Assembly: GCA_020636405.1 (NCBI GenBank)
Contig: JACJXW010000007.1
Location: forward strand, 673,501 to 737,500
Length of the DNA: 64,000 bases
Source of the DNA: Lewinellaceae bacterium
Lineage (GTDB): Bacteria > Bacteroidota > Bacteroidia > Chitinophagales > Saprospiraceae
Reading direction: 5' to 3'
The notes beneath the pieces were generated by a model, which searched no databases, had not been told where the DNA came from, and saw only the letters and a list, made by a program, of their open reading frames with translations. The first letter of the stretch is position 1, and each line of letters begins with the position of its first letter. Position numbers and translations under genes: made by a program. Below are positions 1-8,098 of the stretch, one piece after another.

Positions 1-1119
1 AATGAGACGCCCTACTTTCACACCAAATCCGGGTTGAAGCATTTCGTTACCGCCCGGCGCAACGCTACGCTGGAGCAACTACAAGTGGGGGATATTGCTC
101 CGGTTCTCACTGGCCTGCAGCATAACCGCCCCAACGAACTGCAGGAATTGCTCATTGCTGTGCATGCCGAAGACGACCAGCAGATAGAAATGGCGGAGCT
201 CTGTTACCAACTGAACGGACAGGGCAGTACCATTTGTGTGGCGCTGTACGACGACGGCGCCCATCAGGACGGCGCCGCGGGGGATGGGCTCTATGGCACG
301 GCCATCCCCGCTCTGAATGAACCGGCGGTAGTCCATTATTTCATTCAGGCCAGTGACAACATCGGCCAGCTGAGCCGCCTTCCCTTTTGTGGTGCTTATC
401 AGCTCGCAGTGGGCAGCTCGTCGGCGCCTCTGGCCATCAACGAGTTCATGGCCAGCAATGACCGGACGATTGCCGACGAGGCCGGCGAATACGAGGACTG
501 GGTAGAGATCTACAATTACGGCACAGAGGCTGTTTACCTGGGGAACCGTTACCTTTCTGACAATCCGGATAATCCCACTAAGTGGCAGTTTCCAGATATT
601 TGGATACAGGCTGGTGAGTTTATCCTTATATGGTGTGACGACGATGCCGATCAGGGGCAGCTGCACGCTACTTACAAGCTGGATGCCGATGGCGAATACA
701 TTGGAATCTTCGACGAAGCCGCCAATAATTTTGCTTTGATCGATGGTTTGGAATTCGGAGAACAAGTGACAGACCAGGCCATCGGCCGGTTACCAAATGG
801 AACGGGCAATTTTCAGGTAGTCCATCCAACGCCAGGAGCTTCGAACCAGCCGCTCTCCAGCGTGGCAGGCAAGGATAGTGTTCAGGGTATTAGCGTTTAT
901 CCCAACCCATTCCGCGAAACAGTGACGCTTGAGGCAAAAGGAGCCGGTGTATTCCAGTTTCGGCTATCCAATGCATTAGGGCAATCCATTCAGGAAGGAA
1001 ACGGCTGGCGGGGGCAACCCCTGGAGCTGGACCTTTCCGGCCTGCCTGCCGGATTGTACCTGATCAGCGTGCAGGAAGACGGACGGGCGGCACAGTCAGA
1101 GAAACTGATCAAAGAGTAA
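1..1119 (+). CDS. Secreted protein with lamin-tail domain and T9SS type A sorting domain (5' partial)
   Basis: The frame is open from base 1, so the start lies upstream of the window. About 373 residues are visible. The N-terminal visible part (YFHTKSGLKHFV) resembles the end of CotH-kinase-like proteins, which in Bacteroidota are often followed by a lamin-tail domain; this parent identity is inference. A lamin-tail-like domain follows (INEFMASN, then EDWVEIYN and FILIWCDDDA). The C-terminus is a T9SS type A sorting domain: VYPNPF at about 895-912, then LDLSGLPAGLYLISV. The product should be exported through the outer membrane by T9SS and attached to or released from the surface. The T9SS call is strong; the CotH link is weak. 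Confidence 0.85.
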   Translation, partial: NETPYFHTKSGLKHFVTARRNATLEQLQVGDIAPVLTGLQHNRPNELQELLIAVHAEDDQQIEMAELCYQLNGQGSTICVALYDDGAHQDGAAGDGLYGTAIPALNEPAVVHYFIQASDNIGQLSRLPFCGAYQLAVGSSSAPLAINEFMASNDRTIADEAGEYEDWVEIYNYGTEAVYLGNRYLSDNPDNPTKWQFPDIWIQAGEFILIWCDDDADQGQLHATYKLDADGEYIGIFDEAANNFALIDGLEFGEQVTDQAIGRLPNGTGNFQVVHPTPGASNQPLSSVAGKDSVQGISVYPNPFRETVTLEAKGAGVFQFRLSNALGQSIQEGNGWRGQPLELDLSGLPAGLYLISVQEDGRAAQSEKLIKE

Positions 1120-1325
1120 GGAAAAAGTGTTAAAAATCGTTCCTTTTTCGTACTTTTCCCTATTCTATTGAGTTTTTATTCGGAAGGGAGAAGGTGTGTG
1201 GAAAGACATTGTTGCTGCCGGGGCCGGTTTCCCTTTTTTTGAGGGGGCTTTCGGCCTTTTGGAGCCTTCTCACTTTGCAGAGACGCACTATATCTATTAA
1301 CGAGGTATCCCAAAAATTAACAGGC

Positions 1326-2072
1326 ATGTATTCTGTAGCCATTATTGATGACCAGCCCAACTCCCGAAGAGTGCTGAAAAACCTGTTGGCCCAGCTCTGT
1401 CCGGATGTAGAAATAGTAGGTGAGGCCGACGGTGTAGCCACTGGTGTATCCCTGATACGGCAGAAGCGGCCCGATGCTGTTTTCCTAGACATACAGATGG
1501 AGGATGGAATGGGTTTTGACCTCATTAAGTTCTTTCCTATTCCTGACTTCAGCATCATCTTCACTTCCGGGTACAATAACTATGCAACCGAAGCTTTCCG
1601 GTGCAATGCCATTGATTACCTTCTCAAGCCCATCAACCCGGAGGAGTTGGTAAAGGCCGTTGAAAAACTCAGTTACCGGGATACCGACTGGAACCACCGC
1701 CTGTCCAGCATTATGGAAAGCTTTAAGCCGCAGGAAGACAAAAAACTGCGCCTACCCACTACTAAAGGCTGGGCGTTCTGGAAGCTGGAGGATATTATCC
1801 GCCTGGAGGCCAATGACAGTATGACTTTCTTTTTCAACAATAAAGCAGAGCGGATCCTGGTGGCAAAGACCATCAGCGCCAATCAGGATGTACTGCCGAC
1901 CAACCGGTTTTTCCGTTGCCACAAGTCGCACATCGTCAACCGCGATTACATTAAAGAAGTGCTTCGGGAAGACGGCAGCAGTTATGCCCTGCTGGAAGAC
2001 GAGACCAAGGTGCCTATTTCCCGCCGCCGCCTGTCTAATTTTCTGGAATGGCTGAAAGGCAATTCCTTATAA
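1326..2072 (+). CDS. LytTR-family response regulator
   Basis: Two-domain regulator of 248 aa. The N-terminal receiver domain has paired acidic residues in VAIIDDQ (residues 8-9) and the phospho-acceptor Asp55 in FLDIQMEDG, with the YLLKP signature near residue 100. A LytTR DNA-binding domain follows (ANDSMTFFFN to SHIVNRDYI) from about residue 145. The frame is open upstream to 1194, but the ATG at 1326 begins exactly at the receiver domain, so I chose it. No cognate histidine kinase is adjacent. The gene ends 4 bp from the convergent DUF1761 gene. Confidence 0.92.
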   Translation: MYSVAIIDDQPNSRRVLKNLLAQLCPDVEIVGEADGVATGVSLIRQKRPDAVFLDIQMEDGMGFDLIKFFPIPDFSIIFTSGYNNYATEAFRCNAIDYLLKPINPEELVKAVEKLSYRDTDWNHRLSSIMESFKPQEDKKLRLPTTKGWAFWKLEDIIRLEANDSMTFFFNNKAERILVAKTISANQDVLPTNRFFRCHKSHIVNRDYIKEVLREDGSSYALLEDETKVPISRRRLSNFLEWLKGNSL

Positions 2073-2076
2073 AGCT

Positions 2077-2574
2077 TTATTTCCAGGCACAGATAATGCC
2101 TCCCATCAGCGCGAAACAAACGATCCAGAATCCAGCATTGATGGCGATGTACTTGAACCCTTTGCGCTCAAACAAAGCATTGACGCCCAGGACGGGCAGG
2201 GCTAGCGTTATGCCGGCTACAACCCCATGGAAGACCCCGTGCTTGAAAGTGCGGTAGTTGTCTCCATATTTTTCCATGAAGTCAGTAATGAACATGCCTA
2301 TTTCTGAATTCGGGTCGCCAAAGCCCTGCTCGCTGAGCAGTATAGAATAGATATGGCCTTGGTGGATGACGACCGAATTGAGGGCGGCAGCGGCCAGAAA
2401 ACTGAGGACGTAGGAAATACCGAAGATGGCCAGCATGTTGGCACCCTGCATCTTTTCATCGGTCATTTCAGCCACTTTCATCCAGGCTGTGCCGAACACT
2501 TTGGGGTTATACCAGACAAATCCGATGACCATAGGAATAAGGGCTGCAACTAGTAAGGCGACAAAGTTCATCAT
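2077..2574 (-). CDS. DUF1761 membrane protein
   Basis: 165-aa protein with four predicted membrane segments. It opens with the family signature, an N-terminal helix followed by GFVWYNPKVFG, and contains the FKHGVFHG segment and the final IVCFALMGG helix typical of DUF1761. The function of this family is not known. It is monocistronic and convergent with the LytTR regulator. Confidence 0.85.
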   Translation of the reverse strand: MMNFVALLVAALIPMVIGFVWYNPKVFGTAWMKVAEMTDEKMQGANMLAIFGISYVLSFLAAAALNSVVIHQGHIYSILLSEQGFGDPNSEIGMFITDFMEKYGDNYRTFKHGVFHGVVAGITLALPVLGVNALFERKGFKYIAINAGFWIVCFALMGGIICAWK

Positions 2575-2743
2575 AGCAATAAGGTTTTGCGATTGTGGTG
2601 AAAATAAACAGAACTACAAAATACAGAATGTTTTTTGTTTGCCAAATTAAAATAATTTGGTTTCAAATATATTGTTTTGTTTTATCGGCGAAGATGGTAA
2701 TGAGTCGCGGCCATTGGCACTGCTGATAAATAAGAGAAGGATA

Positions 2744-2953
2744 ATGCAGGAACAAACCATCATTGGCGTTGACCTTGGAGGCACCAAGGTCAACGCCGCC
2801 CGGGTCAGAGGGCAATCCATTGTGGCAACGAAGAAAAGGCTGGCCTCTTCCGGAGGTACTGAGGAACAGGTTCTTCAGGAAGTCACTGTGACAACAGCTT
2901 ATTGGTCACCACTATTCTTTGAGCCAGTACCCGTGCCAGATTGCGCCATATGA
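2744..2953 (+). pseudogene. Truncated ROK-family sugar kinase N-terminus
   Basis: An ATG at 2744 preceded by GAGAAGG starts a frame reading MQEQTIIGVDLGGTKVNAAR, the classic phosphate-1 motif (DLGGTK) of ROK glucokinases. Kinase-like sequence continues to about 2882 (EEQVLQEV) and then stops. The frame runs a further 23 codons through the 3' end of the opposite-strand gene without any ROK similarity and ends at 2953. A normal ROK kinase has about 300 residues with a later ExGH and zinc-binding motif; all of that is missing. I read it as a remnant left by a deletion or insertion whose junction lies at the stop codon of the convergent gene. Confidence 0.75.
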
Positions 2954-3998
2954 TAGCCCGGTCAGCATTGTCTTCCAGTGTATTGATGGCCGATTCGCTG
3001 AACAGGACGACCTCGGTATCGGGGCTGGCGGCTACCACCTGGGCGGTGCGCTTGGTATGCAAAATGAAGGCGATTTCTCCGAAGATGTCCCCTTCTCCAA
3101 GGAGTACCACTGTCTTATTGCCGATCAGTACCCTCACTATTCCTTTGCGTACGAATCCAAAGGCCTTGCCGCCATCATTTTCGGTGATCAGCACTTCATC
3201 TTCCCGGCAGTGGATCACAATAGCGTTTTTCAGGAAAGCTTCGCGCCCTTTTTCGCTCAGCCCTTCTGTAATGGAGTGGTGGCTTTCGAAGTCCTCTTCG
3301 TTGGGATAATAGGCAGAACCCGCCTGCAAGGCGCTGTTTTCTCTGACCAGTTGATAATACCACTGGCAAAGAGGCTGGTAGGCTCCAAAGTCTACCCCCC
3401 TCATCAGAGGAAGTACCGGAGAGTGAATGATGGAGAGGTAGTCCTGGTCGGGGAGAAAGATCATAGGAATGCGGAATAGCCCCTCGGAGGTTTTACTCAA
3501 TGGACCGATCGGCCGCATACCTAGGCGTTTGTAAATGGAGTAGAAGCCCGGATCGCAAGACATGAGTGCTGCCTGGCCCCCTGCCTTGAGCACTTCGATG
3601 AAACAATGGCTGAGCAGCACCATGGCTGCCTGCGATTTCTGATGCGCCGGATGGATGGCCAGTTGGGAAAATATGGCCAGGCTCGCGAGCCGTTTTTCAT
3701 TGAAAAGATGGAGCTGATACTGCTCTGCCCGCTCTTCCATATCTTTTACCTGTAAGGCATTTGCAAGATGCAGGCTGGCAATAAGTTTTCCGGTTCGGGT
3801 ATCCTGACAGGCTGCCAGTTGGGTGGCCAGTTCGCCGGTACTGCCTTCTTCCCACAAGCCATCTACCGTTCCGGCTTCTCGGGACAGTTGTATGCACTCA
3901 CGGATCTCTTCCCGGCTAGTTGGGAAAAATGCCCGATACTGGCCGATCCAAAGATCCCATTGAACGGATATTGCGTCGATCAGGCTTGGCCCATCCAA
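2883..3998 (-). CDS. GNAT acyltransferase fused to a cyclic-nucleotide-binding domain
   Basis: 371-aa protein. Residues about 20-200 look like a GNAT/N-acyl-amino-acid-synthase fold (LAIHPAHQKSQAAMVLL as the acyl-CoA loop, then FYSIYKRLGMRPIG). Residues about 250-365 form a cNMP-binding domain with the phosphate-binding cassette GEGDIFGEIAFI (301-312) and RTAQV, where Arg317 would contact the cyclic phosphate. Known cAMP-gated acetyltransferases of mycobacteria have the reverse order (cNMP first). The only in-frame start is TTG at 3998; the N-terminus is therefore uncertain. Monocistronic. Substrate unknown. Confidence 0.8.
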   Translation of the reverse strand: MDGPSLIDAISVQWDLWIGQYRAFFPTSREEIRECIQLSREAGTVDGLWEEGSTGELATQLAACQDTRTGKLIASLHLANALQVKDMEERAEQYQLHLFNEKRLASLAIFSQLAIHPAHQKSQAAMVLLSHCFIEVLKAGGQAALMSCDPGFYSIYKRLGMRPIGPLSKTSEGLFRIPMIFLPDQDYLSIIHSPVLPLMRGVDFGAYQPLCQWYYQLVRENSALQAGSAYYPNEEDFESHHSITEGLSEKGREAFLKNAIVIHCREDEVLITENDGGKAFGFVRKGIVRVLIGNKTVVLLGEGDIFGEIAFILHTKRTAQVVAASPDTEVVLFSESAINTLEDNADRAIIWRNLARVLAQRIVVTNKLLSQ

Positions 3999-4080
3999 AG
4001 TACTTTTTTTAATAGCTTATAAACTGGACATTACGATCAGAACGGCAAAGTACAAAAAAGAGGGGAAACGAGCAGGCAAT

Positions 4081-4108
4081 AAAAAAGGGTAGAAGTTGCC
4101 TTCTACCC
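4081..4108 (-). terminator. Intrinsic terminator on the minus strand without an assigned gene
   Basis: A perfect 9-bp stem (4087-4095 with 4100-4108, GGGTAGAAG) closes a four-base loop. Read on the minus strand it has a GCAA loop and is followed directly by six T (4081-4086). No minus-strand coding gene lies between it and htpG, so it should end a non-coding transcript coming from higher coordinates. Confidence 0.75.
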
Positions 4109-4450
4109 TAGTTAGTGAGATTGGGCCGGTTCTTACCCCCCAGAAACGAACCAGCCCGCTCACTCCTTCGGAGCCCGAAAGGCTCCTGTTTCTTTAGCTT
4201 ATAATAGGGAGGGGGACTTTAGATGAGATCTTTGAACCTATTGCGCGAGCAACGCGCCAACTACCCCCCAGTGTCAGCGTCGTTGCTCACAACAATAGAT
4301 CGTCTGGAGCTTGCGCTCCATAATCTTGAGTATATACTTTCAGGATACAGCCCAACGGCGGAAACGGGGCCGCTCTCTTCCGGACGAAAAACCAAAACCA
4401 TTTGCGTCCTGAAGATGCGCATGCGCCATTTCAGAATACCCCAAAGCATA
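4109..4450 (-). ncRNA. Candidate structured non-coding RNA, family unknown
   Basis: No convincing gene lies in 4000-4739. The stretch just upstream (minus strand) of the 4081 terminator is rich in stems. A 15-bp interrupted hairpin spans 4114-4164 (6 bp, asymmetric loop, 4 bp, one mismatch, 5 bp). GGAGCC/GGCTCC stems lie at 4070s offset, that is 4170-4186, where the plus strand is followed by TGTTTCTTT. GGAGC/GCTCC occurs near 4305-4318, and GAGCAACG pairs with CGTTGCTC at about 4247-4288. I could not match conserved cores of RNase P RNA, tmRNA or SRP RNA; a 6S-type RNA is possible. Boundaries and strand are inferred from the terminator. Short frames here lack codon bias. Confidence 0.4.
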
Positions 4451-4452
4451 TC

Positions 4453-4471
4453 AATCTCTTATTAAGAGATT
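4453..4471. promoter_or_regulatory. 19-bp perfect palindrome, candidate operator
   Basis: AATCTCTTA-T-TAAGAGATT: nine base pairs on each side of one central base. It lies 270 bp upstream of htpG and just outside the candidate minus-strand RNA. It does not match CIRCE. Repressor unknown. Confidence 0.45.
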
Positions 4472-4739
4472 TGGTATGTAGATAGGAATCTAAAAGATGT
4501 GTTCTAAACCTCTTTGAAAGCTCTATGAAGGTGAACGGAACAATTGATAGGTTGTTTCGTTTCTGCCCACAAAATATATATTTCTTTAAAAAAATTCAAC
4601 ATACACCTGAAAAAACTGGTAAATCCGGAGATTCCGTCAGCCTAAGCTACTCTGTTAATGTCAATTTGGCAGGTTTTCCTCCGTGGCACATAGTTTGAAA
4701 GGTTTTTACCGCCATCATATCTAATAAAATCTTCAGGCT

Positions 4740-6605
4740 ATGCAAAAAGGTAACATATCGGTTCAAACAGAGAACATATTTCCAATTATCAAGAAGTTCC
4801 TCTATTCTGACCATGAGATCTTCCTTCGCGAACTCATATCCAATGCTGTCGATGCAACAACAAAATTGAAGGCATTGGCGGCCCGGGGAGAAGCCAAAGG
4901 GGATATGGGTGACATTACTATTGAAGTCCTCATCGAGGAAGAGGCCAGTAGGCTTATCATCCGGGACAAAGGCATCGGTATGACCGAAGAGGAGGTGAAA
5001 AAATACCTCAATCAGGTGGCTTTCTCCAGTGCCCAGGAATTCCTGGAGAAATACAAGGATGAATCCTCTATTATCGGAAATTTTGGGCTGGGCTTTTATT
5101 CTTCCTTTATGGTTGCCGATAAGGTGGAGGTGGTTACCCGATCTTACCAGGAAGGCGCCCGGGGGGTAACCTGGACGTGTGAAGGGGACCCTGAATATAC
5201 GCTGGCTGAAAATGACAAAGAAAACCGGGGCACTGATGTGATCCTGTACATCAATGAGGAGAATAAAGAATTTCTTCAGAAAAACCGGATCGAACAGCTG
5301 CTCGATAAGTACTGTAAATTCCTACCCGTACCCATTCAGTTTGGAACGAAAACGGAGTACATCACCGAAGGAGAAGGCGATGACGCGAAAGAGAAGGAGA
5401 TAGAAGTTGATAATATCATCAACAACATCAGCCCCGCCTGGACCAAACAGCCGACAGACCTCAAGGAGGAAGACTATAAGGCTTTCTACCAGGAACTCTA
5501 TCCGTTCAGCGCCCCCCCGTTGTTCTGGATACATCTCAACATCGACTATCCTTTCCACCTGACCGGCATTCTGTATTTCCCAAAACTGGGGAACAACTTC
5601 GAAATGCAGAAAAATAAAATACAGCTATACAGCAATCAGGTGTATGTCACCGATAACGTGAAGGATATCGTACCGGAATTTCTTACCCTGCTTCATGGCG
5701 TTATCGACTCGCCGGATATTCCGCTGAACGTTTCCCGCAGTTATCTGCAGGCCGACACCAACGTTCGAAAGATCACGGGGTATATCACCAAAAAAGTGGC
5801 GGATAAACTCAGCGAACTTTATAAGAACGATAAAGAGGGCTTTGAGTCCAAGTGGAACGACGTTGGTGTTTTTGTAAAGTACGGCCTTATTTCGGACGAA
5901 AAGTTTTACGAGCGGGCCCTGCCGTTCACCCTGGTGAAAAATGTAAATGGGGATTACGCTACGATCGAAGCCTACAAGGAAAAAGTCAAGGCTAATCAAA
6001 CGGATAAGTACGACAAAATAGTGCTGCTGTATACCAACAGCCCCGACGGCCACCACAGTTTCATCGAGGCGGCCCAGGCTGAAGGGTACGATGTCCTGGT
6101 GATGGACAATGTGATCGATAACCACTTCATGCAGCAGCTGGAGTACAAAATGCAGGGTATTACATTCGTCCGGGTAGATTCCGATACGGTCGATAATCTG
6201 GTCCAGAAAGATGAGAAAAAGGAATCTGTACTGAGCGAAGAGCAGCAAAAAACGGTAAAGGAGATCTTCGAGAAAGCCGTCACTGAGGCGGGGGGCACAG
6301 TAGTGCTGAAGGCCCTCTCTCCGGAAAGCCAGCCGGTGGCCATTACCCGGCCTGAGTTTCTACGGCGCATGAAGGAAATGCAGGCGCTGCAGGGCAACCA
6401 GTTCGGCGAATTCCCCGACTCGTTCAATGTAGTGGTCAACAGCAACCACCCGTTGGTTGCCGGTAAGCTGTTGCGAAAGAAAAGCGAAGAGGGCAAGGCA
6501 GAACTGGCCGAATACCTTTATAAGCTGGCACTTCTGGACCAGGGGATGCTCAGGGGCAGCAACCTGACGGCCTTTATCAAGAAGAGCCTGGACTTTTTGA
6601 AATAG
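4740..6605 (+). CDS. htpG: Chaperone protein HtpG (Hsp90)
   Basis: 621 aa, close to the usual 600-640. The N-terminal GHKL ATPase shows FLRELISNAVDA (ATP-contacting Glu/Asn), IRDKGIGMT and GNFGLGFYSSF; the middle domain contains LNVSRSYLQ, with the catalytic-loop Arg; the C-terminal dimerisation domain ends at LDFLK. It is a cytosolic ATP-driven chaperone. It is a single gene with a long 5' region. A loose promoter-like TTTG/TAGTTTG pair occurs at about 4665-4697, with a spacer longer than usual. It is convergent with the anti-sigma gene, 8 bp apart. Confidence 0.98.
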   Translation: MQKGNISVQTENIFPIIKKFLYSDHEIFLRELISNAVDATTKLKALAARGEAKGDMGDITIEVLIEEEASRLIIRDKGIGMTEEEVKKYLNQVAFSSAQEFLEKYKDESSIIGNFGLGFYSSFMVADKVEVVTRSYQEGARGVTWTCEGDPEYTLAENDKENRGTDVILYINEENKEFLQKNRIEQLLDKYCKFLPVPIQFGTKTEYITEGEGDDAKEKEIEVDNIINNISPAWTKQPTDLKEEDYKAFYQELYPFSAPPLFWIHLNIDYPFHLTGILYFPKLGNNFEMQKNKIQLYSNQVYVTDNVKDIVPEFLTLLHGVIDSPDIPLNVSRSYLQADTNVRKITGYITKKVADKLSELYKNDKEGFESKWNDVGVFVKYGLISDEKFYERALPFTLVKNVNGDYATIEAYKEKVKANQTDKYDKIVLLYTNSPDGHHSFIEAAQAEGYDVLVMDNVIDNHFMQQLEYKMQGITFVRVDSDTVDNLVQKDEKKESVLSEEQQKTVKEIFEKAVTEAGGTVVLKALSPESQPVAITRPEFLRRMKEMQALQGNQFGEFPDSFNVVVNSNHPLVAGKLLRKKSEEGKAELAEYLYKLALLDQGMLRGSNLTAFIKKSLDFLK

Positions 6606-6613
6606 GAGGATGT

Positions 6614-7372
6614 TCATTTCAGCTGTTGCAGGGCTGCTTGGGCCTTTTCCCGGAAGGGCGATGCCGGGGTAGCCGCTATGCGCTCCAGTATTTTCCGGGC
6701 GCGGGCCTTTTTTCCCTGCCGCAAGTAGGCCAGGGCCAGATACCAGCCGGTCTGGCCCTGAAACGTTTCTCCTTTTTCCTGCAATTGGAGCAGGTATTGT
6801 TCGGCCTGCTCCGCCCGGCCTGAAAGGAGGCAGGCATTGGCTGCCAACAGGATGGCCCGGAGGTCGTCCGGATCCCTTTCGAGATGGTTTTTAAAATGAG
6901 GCAGGCTCTGTTCATAAGCCTCGCCATCGTAGTACTCAAGCGCCCGGGCTAATTCCGCCGGTATGGGCGCATCGGGGGCATCGGGGCTTCTGTAGGTGAT
7001 ATAGGTATTCGGAGTGGGTTCAAAGAAAGCGGCGAAGGCCCTCTCTGCCTGTGAAGCACTCCAGTACCGAAAGCCCGCGTAAGAGAGGATCAGGATCAGG
7101 CCGACGGCAGCGGCGCGGTTGATCCAGGGCAGGTAGCGCGGGGGCGGTTCCTGGACGGAGGCGGTGATATTAGAGCGGATCATCCGTATATCTTCCTCCA
7201 TAGACTGAAGATCCGGGGCCTGGGTATAGCCGTCAACAGCAGCGGAACACAGCTCGCATTCAAGGAGGTGATTTTCCACATCATAGCGCTGTTCATCGCT
7301 GAGTTCGCCGCTTAAGTATTGCCTCATTTCCCGCTGCGTGAGGCAATTGCGTTTTTGAAAGATAGAATTCAT
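6614..7372 (-). CDS. Putative anti-sigma factor with zinc-finger-like N-terminus and TPR tail
   Basis: 252 aa. The N-terminus carries a HxxxCxxC motif (His35, Cys39, Cys42; HLLECELC), as in zf-HC2/ZAS anti-sigma domains. One membrane span follows at about residues 81-98 (INRAAAVGLILILSYAGF). The outer part has TPR-like repeats (residues about 145-250; LPHFKNHLERDPDDLRAILLAANA). It begins 8 bp after the ECF sigma gene, so the two form one operon, and the likely role is to hold that sigma factor at the membrane. The TPR tail may sense a periplasmic partner (inference). Confidence 0.82.
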   Translation of the reverse strand: MNSIFQKRNCLTQREMRQYLSGELSDEQRYDVENHLLECELCSAAVDGYTQAPDLQSMEEDIRMIRSNITASVQEPPPRYLPWINRAAAVGLILILSYAGFRYWSASQAERAFAAFFEPTPNTYITYRSPDAPDAPIPAELARALEYYDGEAYEQSLPHFKNHLERDPDDLRAILLAANACLLSGRAEQAEQYLLQLQEKGETFQGQTGWYLALAYLRQGKKARARKILERIAATPASPFREKAQAALQQLK

Positions 7373-7380
7373 GCTCCTGA

Positions 7381-8004
7381 TTATTGGCCCTCAGGCAATT
7401 TTTTGCCTAGCAGGACTCCCAGCCGCCGTTTCCCATTCTGCAGGTAGCTCTTCACCTGATTGACCGAATAGCCGGTAACGCCGGCAATATCCTTGTAACT
7501 CTTTTTCTCGAAGAAAAAGAGCCGTACGCAGGTGCGCTGGCCTTCGTCCAGTTCAGCAAGGGCCTCCTGTAAAATGCGGCTGGTGTCTGATTCGTTCGTT
7601 CCTTTATGGTATAGACGCAGAAAGCCCTCATTTTCCATAATTCTGGGTTCACTTTTTTCCAAAACTTCCCATTCTTCCTGCTGACGGCTGTTTCGCTGAT
7701 CATCCCGGAGGTTGGAAATACAATGGTTCTTGGTAGTGGAATAGAGCCATTTATTGAAGTGATGGATCTCCGTTATCCGGGCCTGGGTGAGGGTCTTTTC
7801 GAAGACGGCCATTACGGCATCACGGCAATCCTCCCTGTTTTTCAGGTGCTTTCGGCACAGGCCGTACACCAGGTGGGCATACCGGTTGAATAGCTCAGCT
7901 GCCAACTCCTGGTTACCGGTTTGCCGGTAGGCCTGGAGCAGCTCCTCGTCAGAAGCTTGCTCCCAGCTTTTTTTCCGAGTGGACAGGCGGAGGAATCTTT
8001 TCAT
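7381..8004 (-). CDS. RNA polymerase ECF sigma-70 factor
   Basis: 207 aa. Region 2 is seen in LAAELFNRYAHLVYG and FNKWLYSTTKNHCISNLRD. Region 4 is the helix-turn-helix SYKDIAGVTGYSVNQVKSYLQNGKRRL near the C-terminus. It should direct RNA polymerase to a small regulon, controlled by the anti-sigma gene directly downstream. A near-consensus TTATTTTG element (minus strand) lies just upstream, in the AT-rich stretch before 8070; evidence for it is weak. Confidence 0.93.
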   Translation of the reverse strand: MKRFLRLSTRKKSWEQASDEELLQAYRQTGNQELAAELFNRYAHLVYGLCRKHLKNREDCRDAVMAVFEKTLTQARITEIHHFNKWLYSTTKNHCISNLRDDQRNSRQQEEWEVLEKSEPRIMENEGFLRLYHKGTNESDTSRILQEALAELDEGQRTCVRLFFFEKKSYKDIAGVTGYSVNQVKSYLQNGKRRLGVLLGKKLPEGQ

Positions 8005-8098
8005 GAAAGGGCAACTGTGTTACGGGCAAAATAAAAAAATATGGTGAGACCTTTCCTCCCTGGCCTGCCATATTTTGGTGTTGCCTCAGAAGAGAGGG

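Noticed and set aside
4223..4465. 80-codon plus-strand frame in the htpG upstream region
   Set aside because: No similarity, no ribosome-binding-like context, no codon bias, and it runs through the stem-rich non-coding region.
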